Notes: a model not told the origin generated them from the sequence alone. DNA of 64,000 nt from an uncultured Shewanella sp. (GCF_947501665.1 NZ_CANMWS010000008.1:124001-188000), one strand, 5' to 3'; positions 27,396-38,064 are shown, counted from the stretch's first letter. Translations and numbers: made by a program.

Positions 27396-28100
27396 ATGAA
27401 ATTCTCCCCCGCTTTTGGATCCGGCACCTTAATTAAACGTTATAAACGCTTTTTAGCAGATATTACATTGGAAGATGGCACTGAAGTCACATTACACTGT
27501 CCTAATACAGGCTCCATGAAAAATTGTTTGTATCCCGATCATAAAGTGTGGTTTTCAACCTCCACTAATCCCAAGCGTAAATATTCTCGCACATGGGAAT
27601 TAATGCAGACTCCTGATAATGACTATATCGGCATCAACACCGCTCGCGCAAACACACTGGCCGAAGAAGCCATTAAAGAGGGGATCATTACTGAACTATT
27701 AGATTACAAAACAGTAAAAAGAGAAGTGAAATACGGTAACGAAAATAGTCGAATTGATCTTTTATTAGAAGATGAAAATTTGCCACTTTGCTATATAGAA
27801 GTCAAAAGTTGCACCTTGCTTGAAGGCAAACAAGGTTATTTTCCTGATTCAGTCACCACTCGAGGTCAAAAACATTTGCGAGAGCTGATGGAGATGGTGA
27901 GTGCAGGTCACAGAGCTGTATTACTTTTTGTAGTACAACATACGGGGATACAAAGTGTTAAAGCCGCTGAGCATATTGATCCAGACTATGCTAAATTACT
28001 TAAACAAGCACAAAAAGCAGGCGTAGAAGTTTTGGCGTATCGCTGCAGCATGGATCCGACAGAAATCAAATTGATTAAAGCTTGTGCGTTTAACGATTAA
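27396..28100 (+). CDS. sfsA: SfsA, DNA-binding/sugar fermentation stimulation protein
   Basis: 234 residues from the ATG at 27396 ([23 protein letters not shown]), the usual SfsA length. A longer frame begins 42 bases upstream but adds a non-conserved extension. Conserved blocks include [12 protein letters not shown] and the nuclease-like IDLLLED...[10 protein letters not shown], followed by [13 protein letters not shown]. SfsA was found as a factor that stimulates maltose gene expression in E. coli and has a PD-(D/E)xK-like fold; its exact job is not settled. It lies immediately before dksA, a common order in gammaproteobacteria. Confidence 0.92.
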   Translation: MKFSPAFGSGTLIKRYKRFLADITLEDGTEVTLHCPNTGSMKNCLYPDHKVWFSTSTNPKRKYSRTWELMQTPDNDYIGINTARANTLAEEAIKEGIITELLDYKTVKREVKYGNENSRIDLLLEDENLPLCYIEVKSCTLLEGKQGYFPDSVTTRGQKHLRELMEMVSAGHRAVLLFVVQHTGIQSVKAAEHIDPDYAKLLKQAQKAGVEVLAYRCSMDPTEIKLIKACAFND

Positions 28101-28268
28101 ATTTACATCAAGTATTGATAAAAAGGCCTTTCGGCCCCATAGTCTTTAATAAGTTTTTGCTAAAATAAAATAAAAATAAATTATTTGATTATACTTATGT
28201 ATTCTGGTATAGATAGCGGCCATTAATTATGGACACCCAGAACGCAAACGATTAACAGGAGATGCGTT

Positions 28269-28712
28269 ATGCCTGAAGGCAACAAAAAACTTGGCGTACT
28301 CGCTATAGCAGGAGTCGATCCTTACCAAGAAAAACCGGGTGAGGAATACATGAATTCAGAGCAGTTAGCCCATTTCAAGGTTATCCTTGAAGCGTGGCGT
28401 GGACAACTGCGAGAGGAGGTAGATCGTACCCTCAACCATATGCAAGATGAAGCTGCCAATTTCCCAGATCCTGTCGATCGTGCAGCTCAAGAAGAAGAGT
28501 TTAGCTTAGAATTACGTGCTCGTGATAGAGAACGTCGATTAATCAAGAAAATTGAAAAAACACTCCAAAAAATCGAAGAAGATGATTTTGGTTTCTGTGA
28601 TTCTTGTGGTATCGAGATTGGCGTTCGTCGTCTTGAAGCTCGTCCTACTGCAGATCAATGCATTGATTGTAAAACCTTAGCTGAAATCAAAGAAAAACAA
28701 CTAGCGGGTTAA
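28269..28712 (+). CDS. dksA: DksA, RNA polymerase-binding transcription factor
   Basis: 147 residues, near the 151 of E. coli DksA. The coiled-coil tip DPVDRA (Asp67, Asp70, Ala72) and the four-cysteine zinc finger (Cys110 and 113, Cys131 and 134) are intact. DksA enters the secondary channel of RNA polymerase and, with ppGpp, lowers rRNA and raises amino-acid promoter activity. The start is preceded by an AGGAG ribosome site. An own terminator follows at 28727-28763. Confidence 0.96.
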   Translation: MPEGNKKLGVLAIAGVDPYQEKPGEEYMNSEQLAHFKVILEAWRGQLREEVDRTLNHMQDEAANFPDPVDRAAQEEEFSLELRARDRERRLIKKIEKTLQKIEEDDFGFCDSCGIEIGVRRLEARPTADQCIDCKTLAEIKEKQLAG

Positions 28713-28726
28713 TGCCGCTAATTCGT

Positions 28727-28763
28727 AAACGAAGATCATGCAGTGATCTTCGTTTATTTTATT
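28727..28763 (+). terminator. Terminator after dksA
   Basis: AAACGAAGATCA / TGATCTTCGTTT stem followed by ATTTTATT. Confidence 0.85.
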
Positions 28764-28795
28764 CTTGCTGCCAGCCTTAGATATTCATTCCCTTT

Positions 28796-29674
28796 ATGAC
28801 AACTCCCCCTGTTATCTATCGAGGTCGATTCGCGCCTTCTCCATCAGGCCCCTTACATTTTGGCTCATTAGTGGCCGCACTGGGCAGCTATTTACGTGCA
28901 CGCTCACAGCAAGGCCAATGGTTCATTCGCATGGAAGATATTGACCCTCCAAGAGAACAAGAGGGCGCTGCCGATCTCATATTGCATACTTTAGACGCCT
29001 TTGGTTTTGAATGGGACGCAAATGTGTTATATCAAAGTCAGCGACGCTTACAATATCAAACCCTCATTGATGAACTGCTAAGCAATAATCAAGCCTATTT
29101 TTGCCAATGCTCTCGAAAAGACATCAAAAGCATGGGAGGCTTTTATGATGGTCGTTGCGGACAAACCTCAACCCCTTCCACATTCGGTGCCATTCGCATA
29201 CGTAACCCGATTGCCATCACGGACTTTGACGATAAAATTAAAGGTACAGTCCACATACCTGCGGACTTTGCAGCAGAAGACTTTATCATTAAGCGCAGTG
29301 ATGGCCTTTATGCTTACCAATTGGCCGTTGTCATTGACGATGCTTTTCAGCAAATCACCGAAGTCGTAAGAGGCAGTGATTTACTCACCCCGACGGGCAG
29401 ACAAATCAGTTTATTTCACTTGCTGGGTAAAACGCCCCCTCATTGGCTACATTTACCTTTGGCCTGTGAAGAAAAAGGAAGAAAATTGTCAAAGCAAAAT
29501 CATGCTACTGCAATTAATTGTCATCAGCCTCAACACAGTATTAATCAAGCGCTGAAATTTTTAGGACAAAAAAGCGTCACACTTGAAGCCGACCCTCGCA
29601 TTATGCTTTCTCAAGCCATCGCACAATTTGAGTACCATAACATCCCGACCCAAACAGAAATTCTCCTTCGTTAA
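28796..29674 (+). CDS. gluQ: Glutamyl-Q tRNA(Asp) synthetase
   Basis: 292 residues, a truncated glutamyl-tRNA synthetase without an anticodon-binding domain. Class I signatures are present: FAPSPSGPLHFGSL (HIGH region) and KLSKQN (KMSKS region). The zinc site CQC...Y..GRC is intact (around residues 100-122). The enzyme attaches glutamate to the queuosine base at position 34 of tRNA(Asp). The position between dksA and pcnB is the standard gammaproteobacterial order. Confidence 0.93.
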   Translation: MTTPPVIYRGRFAPSPSGPLHFGSLVAALGSYLRARSQQGQWFIRMEDIDPPREQEGAADLILHTLDAFGFEWDANVLYQSQRRLQYQTLIDELLSNNQAYFCQCSRKDIKSMGGFYDGRCGQTSTPSTFGAIRIRNPIAITDFDDKIKGTVHIPADFAAEDFIIKRSDGLYAYQLAVVIDDAFQQITEVVRGSDLLTPTGRQISLFHLLGKTPPHWLHLPLACEEKGRKLSKQNHATAINCHQPQHSINQALKFLGQKSVTLEADPRIMLSQAIAQFEYHNIPTQTEILLR

Positions 29675-29806
29675 TCATTGTTTTTTTCCGTTTCTAAACG
29701 ACTCAATACACACACGGCTGTCGTCAGCTTGGGGATCTATAATTTTTGGGGTATCATATGCCCCTAAATTTTTAATCTTAGTGACAATCTAAATCAGAGG
29801 TGTCCC

Positions 29807-31204
29807 ATTTTTCGCCGTATTAGTCAATTCTGCAAACAGCTATTTGAAGATAAAACAACCACAGAAGACGCCACATCAGATGGGCTAAGGCTGGATGTTG
29901 TGCCGAGAAAAGCCCACAATATTTCTCGCAGACAAATTAGCGAAAATGCTCTAAAAGTTTTATATCGATTACATAAATCTGGATATAAAGCTTACTTAGT
30001 CGGCGGTGGAGTTCGAGATATTTTACTTGGGCTTGCCCCCAAAGATTTTGATGTAGTCACCAATGCGACACCTGAAGAGATTAAACGTTTATTCCGTAAT
30101 TGTCGCTTGGTGGGTAGACGTTTTCGATTAGCACATATTGTTTTTGGACGGGATGTCATTGAAGTGGCAACCCTCAGGGGCCATCATGTAGATAGCGGCG
30201 AAAAAATCTCTAAAACCAATGCATCGGGGCGTTTATTACGTGACAATGTTTATGGCACTATCGATGAGGATGCTGAAAGACGTGATTTTACCGTCAATGC
30301 ATTATATTACGATATTAGTGACTTTAGTATTCACAGCTATGGTGGCGGTTTACAAGATCTTGATTCACGTACATTAAGATTAATTGGCGATCCTGATACT
30401 CGCTACCGCGAAGATCCAGTGCGTATGCTACGTGCAGTGCGCTTTGCCACTAAGCTCGATATGACAATCGATGTAAAAGCCGCCAAGCCTATTCCAACAT
30501 TGGCGCCATTATTGAAAGACATTCCTGCTGCTCGCATGTATGAAGAAGTCTTGAAAATGTTCTTATCGGGTAAAGCCAAAAAGAACTACACTATGATGCG
30601 TGAATTAGGCTTGTTCCATCCTTTATTTCCACTGGTTGATGCTCAGCTCAATGAAAATAATCAAGCACCGATCACCGCGCTCATTAGCCAAATGATGGAC
30701 AATACAGATCAAAGAATTCAACAGGAAAAACCTGTTACCCCCGCTTTCTTCTATGCAGCGCTGCTTTGGTATCCATTAAGTCAACGTGCTGATGATATCG
30801 CACTAGAAAGTGGCTTAAGCACTTATGATGCCTATTATGCTGCCATGGGTGATGTCATGGAACAACAATGCCGCTCTATCAGTATTCCAAGACGTTTTAG
30901 TACTATCACTAAAGATATTTGGCAGTTACAACTCAGGTTTGAACGTAATCGAGGCACTCGCGCGTTTAAATTTATTGAACATCCTAAATTTAGAGCCGCG
31001 TACGATTTACTGCTCTTACGCGCAAGCGCTGAAGGAGGTGCAATTGCTAAGCATGCCGCTTGGTGGAAAAGCTTTGTTGAAGGTAGCGAAGAGCAGCGCA
31101 GTGTGATTGCTCGCTCAGCTAATAAACACTCTCCTCGTAAACGTCGATCTAACCAAGGCCGCCGCCGTAAGCCGACAAACAATCAGGATAACTCAAGCGC
31201 ATGA
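29807..31204 (+). CDS. pcnB: Poly(A) polymerase I (start proposed at AUU)
   Basis: Nucleotidyltransferase with LVGGGVRDILLG and the catalytic DFDVVTNATPEE, then RRDFTVNALYYD, the RNA-binding helices, and a basic C-terminus (SPRKRRSNQGRRRKP). It adds 3' poly(A) tails that target RNAs for decay. A GTG start at 29900 would drop the N-terminus. The frame is open upstream to ATT at 29807, six bases after AGAGG, and gives IFRRISQFCKQLF, which matches the E. coli PcnB N-terminus (MFTRVANFCRKVL). E. coli pcnB is known to start at AUU. The proposed protein is about 465 residues. The stop overlaps folK (ATGA). Confidence 0.9.
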   Translation: MFRRISQFCKQLFEDKTTTEDATSDGLRLDVVPRKAHNISRRQISENALKVLYRLHKSGYKAYLVGGGVRDILLGLAPKDFDVVTNATPEEIKRLFRNCRLVGRRFRLAHIVFGRDVIEVATLRGHHVDSGEKISKTNASGRLLRDNVYGTIDEDAERRDFTVNALYYDISDFSIHSYGGGLQDLDSRTLRLIGDPDTRYREDPVRMLRAVRFATKLDMTIDVKAAKPIPTLAPLLKDIPAARMYEEVLKMFLSGKAKKNYTMMRELGLFHPLFPLVDAQLNENNQAPITALISQMMDNTDQRIQQEKPVTPAFFYAALLWYPLSQRADDIALESGLSTYDAYYAAMGDVMEQQCRSISIPRRFSTITKDIWQLQLRFERNRGTRAFKFIEHPKFRAAYDLLLLRASAEGGAIAKHAAWWKSFVEGSEEQRSVIARSANKHSPRKRRSNQGRRRKPTNNQDNSSA

Positions 31205-31710
31205 CACGGGTTTATATCGCATTAGGGGCAAATTTAGCCAACCCTGAGGCACAGTTAGATGCAGCCTGTCAGGCGCTTGCTTCATTATCTGATTCTGATG
31301 TTAAGGTATCACGCTATTACCGTTCTCGCCCTATGGGTGAAGTGGTGCAGCCAGATTTTGTCAATGCAATCGCTTGCTTTCATACGCCTCTGTCGGCGAT
31401 TGACTTATTGAATGCACTTCAAAAGATTGAACATGATCAAGGCCGAGTTAGGTTAGAACATTGGGGACCTAGAACCTTAGATTTAGATATTATTCTCTAT
31501 GGTAATGAGCAACTCTCGCTGCCAAGGTTAACAGTGCCACATATTGGAATGACCCAACGTAGCTTTGTATTAGTCCCCTTATTTGAGCTAGCACCAACAC
31601 TCATTTTACCTTGTGGTACGCCCTTAAAAAGGTATATCACACCGGCAATACAAGAAGAATTAAGTGTCATTGAAGTGTCAACAACAGCCACATCTTGTTT
31701 GGCACAATAA
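31201..31710 (+). CDS. folK: HPPK, hydroxymethyl-dihydropterin pyrophosphokinase
   Basis: 169 residues. Recognisable by YIALGANLANPEAQLDAA, SRYYRSRPMG and the signature GPRTLDLDIILYG with its magnesium-binding aspartates, then PHIGMTQRSFVLVPL. It transfers pyrophosphate from ATP to 6-hydroxymethyl-dihydropterin in folate synthesis. Its ATG overlaps the pcnB stop by four bases, so it is translationally coupled to pcnB. It lies 30 bases before panB. Confidence 0.95.
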   Translation: MTRVYIALGANLANPEAQLDAACQALASLSDSDVKVSRYYRSRPMGEVVQPDFVNAIACFHTPLSAIDLLNALQKIEHDQGRVRLEHWGPRTLDLDIILYGNEQLSLPRLTVPHIGMTQRSFVLVPLFELAPTLILPCGTPLKRYITPAIQEELSVIEVSTTATSCLAQ

Positions 31711-31740
31711 CGCAATATTCATTAGGGTTAAATTATCATT

Positions 31741-32535
31741 ATGTCAAAAATTACCGGCTCTACCTTATTAAAGTTTAAGCAAGAAAATAAAAAATTTACA
31801 GCGTTAACCGCTTATGATGCCAGTTTTGCCAGTGCCTTTGACAGTGAAGGCGTTGACGTGCTTTTAGTGGGCGACTCCATGGGAATGGTATTACAAGGGC
31901 ATTCAGATACCTTACCCGTTTCAGTTGAAGATATTGCTTACCATACACGCTGTGTTCGCCGGGGTATTGAGCGCGCTTTACTCATTGCTGATATGCCTTT
32001 TATGAGTTACGCCACACCAGAACAAGCCATGACAAATGCCAGTACCTTAATGAAAGCTGGTGCCAATATGGTGAAAATTGAAGGCGGGCATTGGTTATTG
32101 AGTACCGTCACTCAATTAACAGAGCGCGGCATTCCTGTTTGTGCCCATTTAGGGTTAACACCACAATCTGTTCATGTTTTTGGTGGCTTTAAAGTGCAAG
32201 GCCGTGATGCCGATAATGCGGACCGTATTCTCAAGGAAGCTAAGGCATTAGAAGCTGCAGGCGCACAATTACTCGTTGTTGAATGTATTCCAGCTACATT
32301 AGCTAAAGCCATCACTGACGCACTCACTATTCCTGTGATCGGCATTGGTGCGGGCAATGATACTAACGGTCAAATTTTAGTCATGCATGATGTACTTGGT
32401 ATTTCAAGCGGCTATATTCCACGTTTTTCTAAGAACTATTTAAAGCAAACGGGCGAAATTCGCAGCGCGATCCGTGCTTATATAGAGGAAGTCTCACAAG
32501 GGACCTTTCCAAGCCCAGAACATACCTTTAGTTAA
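31741..32535 (+). CDS. panB: Ketopantoate hydroxymethyltransferase
   Basis: 264 residues, the full family length. Conserved blocks include [46 protein letters not shown] and [20 protein letters not shown]. It makes ketopantoate from ketoisovalerate using methylene-tetrahydrofolate, the first committed step to pantothenate and coenzyme A. It is in an operon with panC, 42 bases upstream, and with folK, whose pathway supplies the folate cofactor. Confidence 0.97.
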   Translation: MSKITGSTLLKFKQENKKFTALTAYDASFASAFDSEGVDVLLVGDSMGMVLQGHSDTLPVSVEDIAYHTRCVRRGIERALLIADMPFMSYATPEQAMTNASTLMKAGANMVKIEGGHWLLSTVTQLTERGIPVCAHLGLTPQSVHVFGGFKVQGRDADNADRILKEAKALEAAGAQLLVVECIPATLAKAITDALTIPVIGIGAGNDTNGQILVMHDVLGISSGYIPRFSKNYLKQTGEIRSAIRAYIEEVSQGTFPSPEHTFS

Positions 32536-32577
32536 TCGGCTTAAATCACAACCATATTGAGATAGGATCACGCTGTT

Positions 32578-33423
32578 ATGATCACCATTCACACCATAGA
32601 TGAAGTACGTACTCAAATTCGACGCTGGCGGCAAAAAGGGGAAACCGTTGCACTGGTTATGACCATGGGAAACTTACACCAAGGGCATATCAGTTTAGTG
32701 GAAGCTGCCGCTCAAAAAGCCGATCATGTGATTGCCTCCATTTTTGTCAATCCCATGCAATTTGGTCAAAATGAAGATCTTCATGCCTATCCAAGAACAT
32801 TAAAGGCCGATCAACAAGCATTAAGCGACGCGGGGACCGCTGTACTTTTTGCCCCTAATTGCTCAACGATTTACCCTAATGGTATGGATGTACAAACCTA
32901 TGTCGAAGTCCCTAAAATCTCTGAAACCCTTTGTGGCGCAGGACGACCAGGGCACTTTCGAGGAGTCGCGACTGTTGTTTGTAAATTCTTTAACATTATT
33001 CAGCCTGATTTTGCTTTGTTTGGTAAAAAAGACTTTCAACAGCTGTTAGTCATCAAAACCATGGTTGAAGACTTATCGCTTCCCATCGAGATTATAGGCA
33101 TCGACACTCAACGCGAAGCCTCAGGCCTAGCGATGAGTTCTCGCAATGGTTATTTAAGCGCCGATGAAAAGCAGCAAGCAGCAAGCATTAAACGTGTTCT
33201 TGATGCCATTGCTCATGATATCAAAGCGGGCCTTCACCTCAATGAACTCACATATCGACATGAGCAAACCCTTATTAATGCGGGCTTAGTCCCCGAATAT
33301 ATTGAAATTCGTAATGCCGATAACTTATTCCCCGCAACCGATGATGATAACGCACTGGTTGTGTTAATTGCAGCCAAAGTGGGCACCACACGCCTTATCG
33401 ATAATCAGTGTGTAAATCGTTAA
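32578..33423 (+). CDS. panC: Pantothenate synthetase
   Basis: 281 residues. [14 protein letters not shown] contains the HxGH nucleotide-binding motif, followed by [23 protein letters not shown] and AMSSRNGYL. The common family form is MGALHxGH; here Asn replaces Ala, a minor change. It joins pantoate and beta-alanine with ATP. Last gene of the folK-panB-panC series, ending at a bidirectional terminator. Confidence 0.97.
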   Translation: MITIHTIDEVRTQIRRWRQKGETVALVMTMGNLHQGHISLVEAAAQKADHVIASIFVNPMQFGQNEDLHAYPRTLKADQQALSDAGTAVLFAPNCSTIYPNGMDVQTYVEVPKISETLCGAGRPGHFRGVATVVCKFFNIIQPDFALFGKKDFQQLLVIKTMVEDLSLPIEIIGIDTQREASGLAMSSRNGYLSADEKQQAASIKRVLDAIAHDIKAGLHLNELTYRHEQTLINAGLVPEYIEIRNADNLFPATDDDNALVVLIAAKVGTTRLIDNQCVNR

Positions 33424-33474
33424 CGGGCTGCTCAGATATCATTTCAAGTCGTATCCTTTAAAATGCCATTCTTT

Positions 33475-33507
33475 AAAATAATGGGCTCAGGCTCGCCCAT
33501 TATTTTA
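33475..33507. terminator. Bidirectional terminator between panC and the hydrolase gene
   Basis: AAAATAATGGGC / GCCCATTATTTT stem with an eight-base loop and T runs on both strands, between convergent genes. Confidence 0.82.
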
Positions 33508-33514
33508 TTAGCAG

Positions 33515-34375
33515 CTAAGTGCTTTTCATAAACTCATCCACTAACCGATTAAACTTATCGGCCCCCTCAATAAACATAAAATGGTTACCCCCTTCATCTT
33601 CATCGAAAATCACTAATTGAGAGCCTTTTATTTGCTTATGTAACCACTCTTGCGAGCTCACCGATATTGGGCTCGCTCGCCCGGCTACAATCAACGTTGA
33701 TACGTTAATACGTGAAATAACATCACGCCAATCCTGATGAAAATGATTATAAATTAACTCTGCTGCATATTTACCTGGAAAATTAAAACTATTTTGAATC
33801 AGCCATTGCTTTTCTTTTTTAGACATTTTACTAGAAATTTCATGGCTTAATAACATTGCCTTATAGTTATTACCTTGGTTTCCATAAACAGTATTGTAAA
33901 TATCCATCGCAGAATTAGGATCGACTAATGGACCATAATCAGCAACTTGTTGGGGATCCCATTCTGGATTACTCACCATAGCAGCCACACTTTCAACCAA
34001 AATAAGTTTATTGACTTTATGCGAACCAAATAAATCCCAATAACACAAGATCACCGCAGCGCCTAATCCATGGCCCAATAGCGCCACATTAACTAAAGAT
34101 AGATGCACTAATAGCTCATCCAGATCTTTGGCCAATCGATATACTTTATAGCCATATTTTGCTAATTCAGAACGGCCATGCCCTCGCATGTCCAGTGCGA
34201 TCGTTCGATAATGCTGACTAAAAAATGCTATTTGGTGATGATATTGTTCCACCGATTGCGACCAACTCGGCAACATAACAATTGCTTCACCTTCACCTTC
34301 ACCTTTATCTAGGTAATGCAGTTTAACCCCATCATTAGTATAAAAATAATGACTTTCTTTATCTGTTAGCACCAT
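33515..34375 (-). CDS. Alpha/beta-hydrolase fold protein lacking the usual nucleophile
   Basis: 286 residues from the ATG at 34375, which has AAGGAA a few bases upstream; a longer TTG-initiated frame adds 38 unlikely residues. The fold is clear: YTNDGVKLHYLDKG, IVMLPSWSQS, RTIALDMRGHGRSE and the C-terminal GGNHFMFIE histidine block. The nucleophile elbow, normally GHSxG, reads GHGLG (codon GGA), and the usual acid position reads GRASPISV without Asp. It may therefore be non-catalytic or use another mechanism. No signal peptide in the short form. Substrate unknown. Confidence 0.75.
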   Translation of the reverse strand: MVLTDKESHYFYTNDGVKLHYLDKGEGEGEAIVMLPSWSQSVEQYHHQIAFFSQHYRTIALDMRGHGRSELAKYGYKVYRLAKDLDELLVHLSLVNVALLGHGLGAAVILCYWDLFGSHKVNKLILVESVAAMVSNPEWDPQQVADYGPLVDPNSAMDIYNTVYGNQGNNYKAMLLSHEISSKMSKKEKQWLIQNSFNFPGKYAAELIYNHFHQDWRDVISRINVSTLIVAGRASPISVSSQEWLHKQIKGSQLVIFDEDEGGNHFMFIEGADKFNRLVDEFMKST

Positions 34376-34654
34376 TGACGCTTTCCTTAGGAAGCAAAGC
34401 ACTCCCTCATCGCCTTTACTATATTTTCCCTGATTACCAATAAAAAACGACAAGATCATTATTATGTTTATATTCTTTAAGCACGACAAACCATAAGCTT
34501 AAGAAGCCAAAAAAGGCGAGTCATTTTGAAATCTTAAGGTTAGTTAAACCGATTACTCTTTACCTAATAGAATAGCAAATTCGCGGATATTCACAGTAAT
34601 TAACGTATCAAAATATTTACAATAAAAACTCTATTTGTCTTACACAACACGCTT

Positions 34655-35254
34655 CTACACACTCAGCATAGGAATAATGGCTGTCACTAATAAGCCAGCC
34701 ATAATATAGTTAAATTTATTTTGATACGCTTGATTGCTGAGTAGTGGCTGTAACACCTTACCAGAATAAAGCCACAGCAAAGCACAAGGTAATGTGACCA
34801 ACAAAAACACGACTGAAATCATGATCACTTGCTTGTCAATAGCCTGAGTACTGGAAGTAAATGTTGCGATGGCCGTTAATGCTGCCACCCATGCCTTAGG
34901 GTTAATCCACTGCAAAGATGCCGATTGAATAAAGCTAAAGGGCTTTACCTTTTTGTCTGGATCCACTTTGGTACGGCTATTGGCAATACACCAAGCAAGA
35001 TATAAAAGGTAAGCAATACCAACATATTTGATTGCCATTTGCACCACAGGATAGTCATGGAAAAAACCACTTAAGCCGAATCCTGTAACTAATACTAATG
35101 AAGGAAAGCCAACACCAATACCCAACAATTGGGGACAACTTCGTCTAAATCCAAAGTTAACACCCGATGCCATCAAAGTAATATTACTTGGGCCTGGCGT
35201 AATCGCATAAAAAAAAGCAAACACAGCAATACTAGTCAATAAGGTAATAGTCAT
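34655..35254 (-). CDS. LysE/RhtB family amino-acid exporter
   Basis: 199 residues with about six hydrophobic segments. The family signature ITPGPSNITLMASGVNFGFRRS is at residues 18-39, and SASLQWINPKAWVAALTAI at about 110-128. RhtB-type proteins export amino acids or their analogues across the inner membrane. No regulator gene is adjacent, and the substrate cannot be read from sequence. Confidence 0.88.
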   Translation of the reverse strand: MTITLLTSIAVFAFFYAITPGPSNITLMASGVNFGFRRSCPQLLGIGVGFPSLVLVTGFGLSGFFHDYPVVQMAIKYVGIAYLLYLAWCIANSRTKVDPDKKVKPFSFIQSASLQWINPKAWVAALTAIATFTSSTQAIDKQVIMISVVFLLVTLPCALLWLYSGKVLQPLLSNQAYQNKFNYIMAGLLVTAIIPMLSV

Positions 35255-36186
35255 TTTCTTCGTTTGACGTTATCAATAAGCAGATGGCGGCACTATAATC
35301 AGCAAATGTGACAGAAAAAAGTCCCCTTCAGCTTACCTTCAGTAAAAAAATACTATTTCTTACATTTTCTATTCTTAATTCAGCTTATATAAAGCTATAT
35401 AGATAAGTTGTTAATTAATCCCATGGTAAATACAAATCACTCATTACTAACGACTCAATACTCTGTACTTTAAATGTTAATGAAAAATAAAACCATTTAT
35501 TTTTAGTAGGTTAAAATTAAGGTAATACTCAAATTATATATTTATCTTTTCATAATAATAAAATAATAATGTCACCTATCTCTGTGAGCTTTTTATTATT
35601 GTCTGTCTTGCTAAACTCATCATTTTCTAATATATTTTTCATCGGTTTATCATGCCAACCAGAATATTGACGCTCCCATTAAATAGCCCTACTTGCATTT
35701 TTTTACTCACCCTACTCATCACGTTAATAATACTTATCAAGCTCAAAGATTTACAAATTATTGCCTCCTTTCTGTTAAGCCTTATTCGTTAGAAAGAATA
35801 TAACTAACACAGTAGATAAATTATTAAATAAATTACAACCTATAAGTCTTATTTACCAATATATACTCAATAAAAAACACATTTATAATACATAGGTATA
35901 TATCATAATCGTTATACTTCATCATTGAAGTGTAAAGGTTTGTACTGTATATCTCATTATTCACCCATCACCCAGCATAGCATCCACTAACCTCTTCAAC
36001 TGATTATTTTCAATAACTTACAAGTTACAACCTAAATAAAACGCCCCATCTTCTGCCAAAAAATCGTTAATAATGAACTTAAAAACAAGGAAGATAAACA
36101 ATACCTAAGTATAAGACCTGATTTTACCTCCCTGTTTCTTTGTTTAGATTATTGAGTGAAATACCAATAAAAATATAAAGGGTTGT
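35255..36186. other. Long AT-rich intergenic region, no gene seen
   Basis: About 930 bases with stops in all frames. No convincing RNA gene, repeat or decayed ORF was recognised. It should contain the promoters of the LysE-like and OmpA-like genes. Confidence 0.45.
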
Positions 36187-37236
36187 ATGAAAACTAAAAT
36201 AATCTTATCGACATTACTCACGTTTATGATTTCTTTTTCAACATTCGCTCAAACTGAACTCACTCCTTGGTATATCGGTGTCGGTGCAGGCATTAATGAT
36301 TATAAAAGCCAATGTGACAAGAATATTATTTCTCCCTGTGATGATACGTCTTATGGCTGGGAACTCTTTACGGGTTACCAGCTTAACCAATATATCGGTA
36401 TTGAACTGGGTTATCGAGACTTAGGCAAAGCCTATTGGACGGATAATAACGGTGAAGTCAATGATTACGGTAAAATCAATACAAAAGGAGTCACATTAGG
36501 GGTAGTCGCTCAATACCCACTTGCCGAACGTTGGAATATTAATACCGAAGTTGGCGCCATGGGTTACAACAGTAAAATCACCAATAAATGGGGCAATATT
36601 TATGGCGATATGAATACGGGAAACCATACGGATGTCACGCCCTATTTGGGTGCGGGTATCGGATTTAATATTACTGACACTATCATGCTCTCGGCAATAT
36701 ATCGGCATTATCAAGATTTAAATGCGGCATCAAATAGCCGCTATGATTTAGAAAATAATTATTGGGGTCTAAAACTGAGTTATCGTTTTAGCAATCAAGT
36801 CAAAAAACAGCCAGCAAACACAGCAGCCGCAGCGAAAGTAGACAAGATCACTGAAGAGAAACTCCCCCTCGTTGATACTCCTTATAAGTTTGATATTAAT
36901 GCAAAGTTTGAACATGACTCTACAGTAATAAATGAGATTGCCTATCAAGATATTAAAAGAGTAGCCGACTTTATGAACGTTCACCCTAATAGCAAAGTCA
37001 CAATATCAGGTCACGCTTCTCATGTTGGCTCGGCTAAATACAATCTAACACTGTCAACACGTCGCGCCGAGGCCGTTGAGGCACTGTTAGTATTGAAGTT
37101 TGATATTGACCCTGCCCGTATTACCTCAATAGGTTATGGGTTTTCTCAACCGCTCATTCAAGGGCATTCATCCATTGCAAATGAAGCCAACCGTCGTATT
37201 GAAGCAGAAGTCATTATCATAGATCCCACACAATAA
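36187..37236 (+). CDS. OmpA-like outer membrane protein
   Basis: 349 residues: signal peptide (MKTKIILSTLLTFMISFSTFAQ), an eight-strand beta-barrel of the OmpA/OmpW type (about 23-200, with PWYIGVGAGINDY, GIELGYRDLG and the final WGLKLSYRF), an Ala-rich hinge, and a C-terminal OmpA domain (about 230-345, with YNLTLSTRRAEAV and ANRRIEAEV). It would anchor the outer membrane to peptidoglycan. The usual GHTDxxG motif reads GHASHVG, so the aspartate that contacts diaminopimelate is missing, while the conserved arginine remains. It stands alone between two long AT-rich gaps. Confidence 0.88.
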   Translation: MKTKIILSTLLTFMISFSTFAQTELTPWYIGVGAGINDYKSQCDKNIISPCDDTSYGWELFTGYQLNQYIGIELGYRDLGKAYWTDNNGEVNDYGKINTKGVTLGVVAQYPLAERWNINTEVGAMGYNSKITNKWGNIYGDMNTGNHTDVTPYLGAGIGFNITDTIMLSAIYRHYQDLNAASNSRYDLENNYWGLKLSYRFSNQVKKQPANTAAAAKVDKITEEKLPLVDTPYKFDINAKFEHDSTVINEIAYQDIKRVADFMNVHPNSKVTISGHASHVGSAKYNLTLSTRRAEAVEALLVLKFDIDPARITSIGYGFSQPLIQGHSSIANEANRRIEAEVIIIDPTQ

Positions 37237-38064
37237 TTTATGAGTAACGTTTTACACTGTGATTCATCAAAATAAACCGCTTTTCTTTGTGGTTGAAATG
37301 CCCCACCTTAAGTCACAAAGAAAACATTTCCCCCCTAAAACATCCTTTCCCCAAGCAATAGCAAAACAATGTCTAAGCCTTTACACCTACCTTCAAAGAG
37401 CCTAAGCAATATTAGAGAAAGACTTATTGCCTTTTAAGATGGTGCAATATTGACTTTTCCTAGTAAGTTTTTATAACAATAATGCAAATAAGCATAAAGT
37501 TAACAAAAATTAATCACAAAAAGTTAATGCCTTAAGTTTCAAAGTAAAAGTTAAAATGAGTTAACAATTCTATTTATTCACAGCTTAACCTAACACCTAT
37601 TAATATTTATCCATTAACACCTTAAAAAAAATAAAAGTTGCTTCATCATGTTGATATTTAATATTAAACACCCACTTACATCAAACTTATCATATTGATA
37701 AAAAATAAATAAAAGTCACAATAATATTTAATAAACAAATAAAATGTAATAAAAAGTAAATGTAAAAAGCAAATATAATCAAGCACACATGATAAATTAA
37801 ATGCAAAAACAAAACACATCCTAAATAGAAAACACTTAACTAAATAAAAATTTAAAAATAGTGGTTGCCAACAAAGGCATCAGCTCTCAATGTAAAATAC
37901 AAATCACCCGCTAGTAAAGCAATTGTAAAATAATATTTCTGCAGCTTATTAACTACCTTGTTAATAAGGTAATATCTCACCATCTAATGTAACTATAAGG
38001 TAAATAGAAATTCAAAGTTGAATTTTATGTTCCTTTTATACGGTATAATGTTTGGAGATATACT
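37237..38064. other. Long AT-rich intergenic region, no gene seen
   Basis: About 830 bases, extremely A/T-rich after 37440, without ORFs or recognisable RNAs. The final part must hold the promoter of the glycine-rich lectin gene. Confidence 0.45.

Noticed and set aside
28121-28141. GGCC-TTTC-GGCC hairpin after sfsA as a terminator
   Set aside because: The T run is on the minus strand only, and no minus-strand gene reads into it. Too short to call with confidence.
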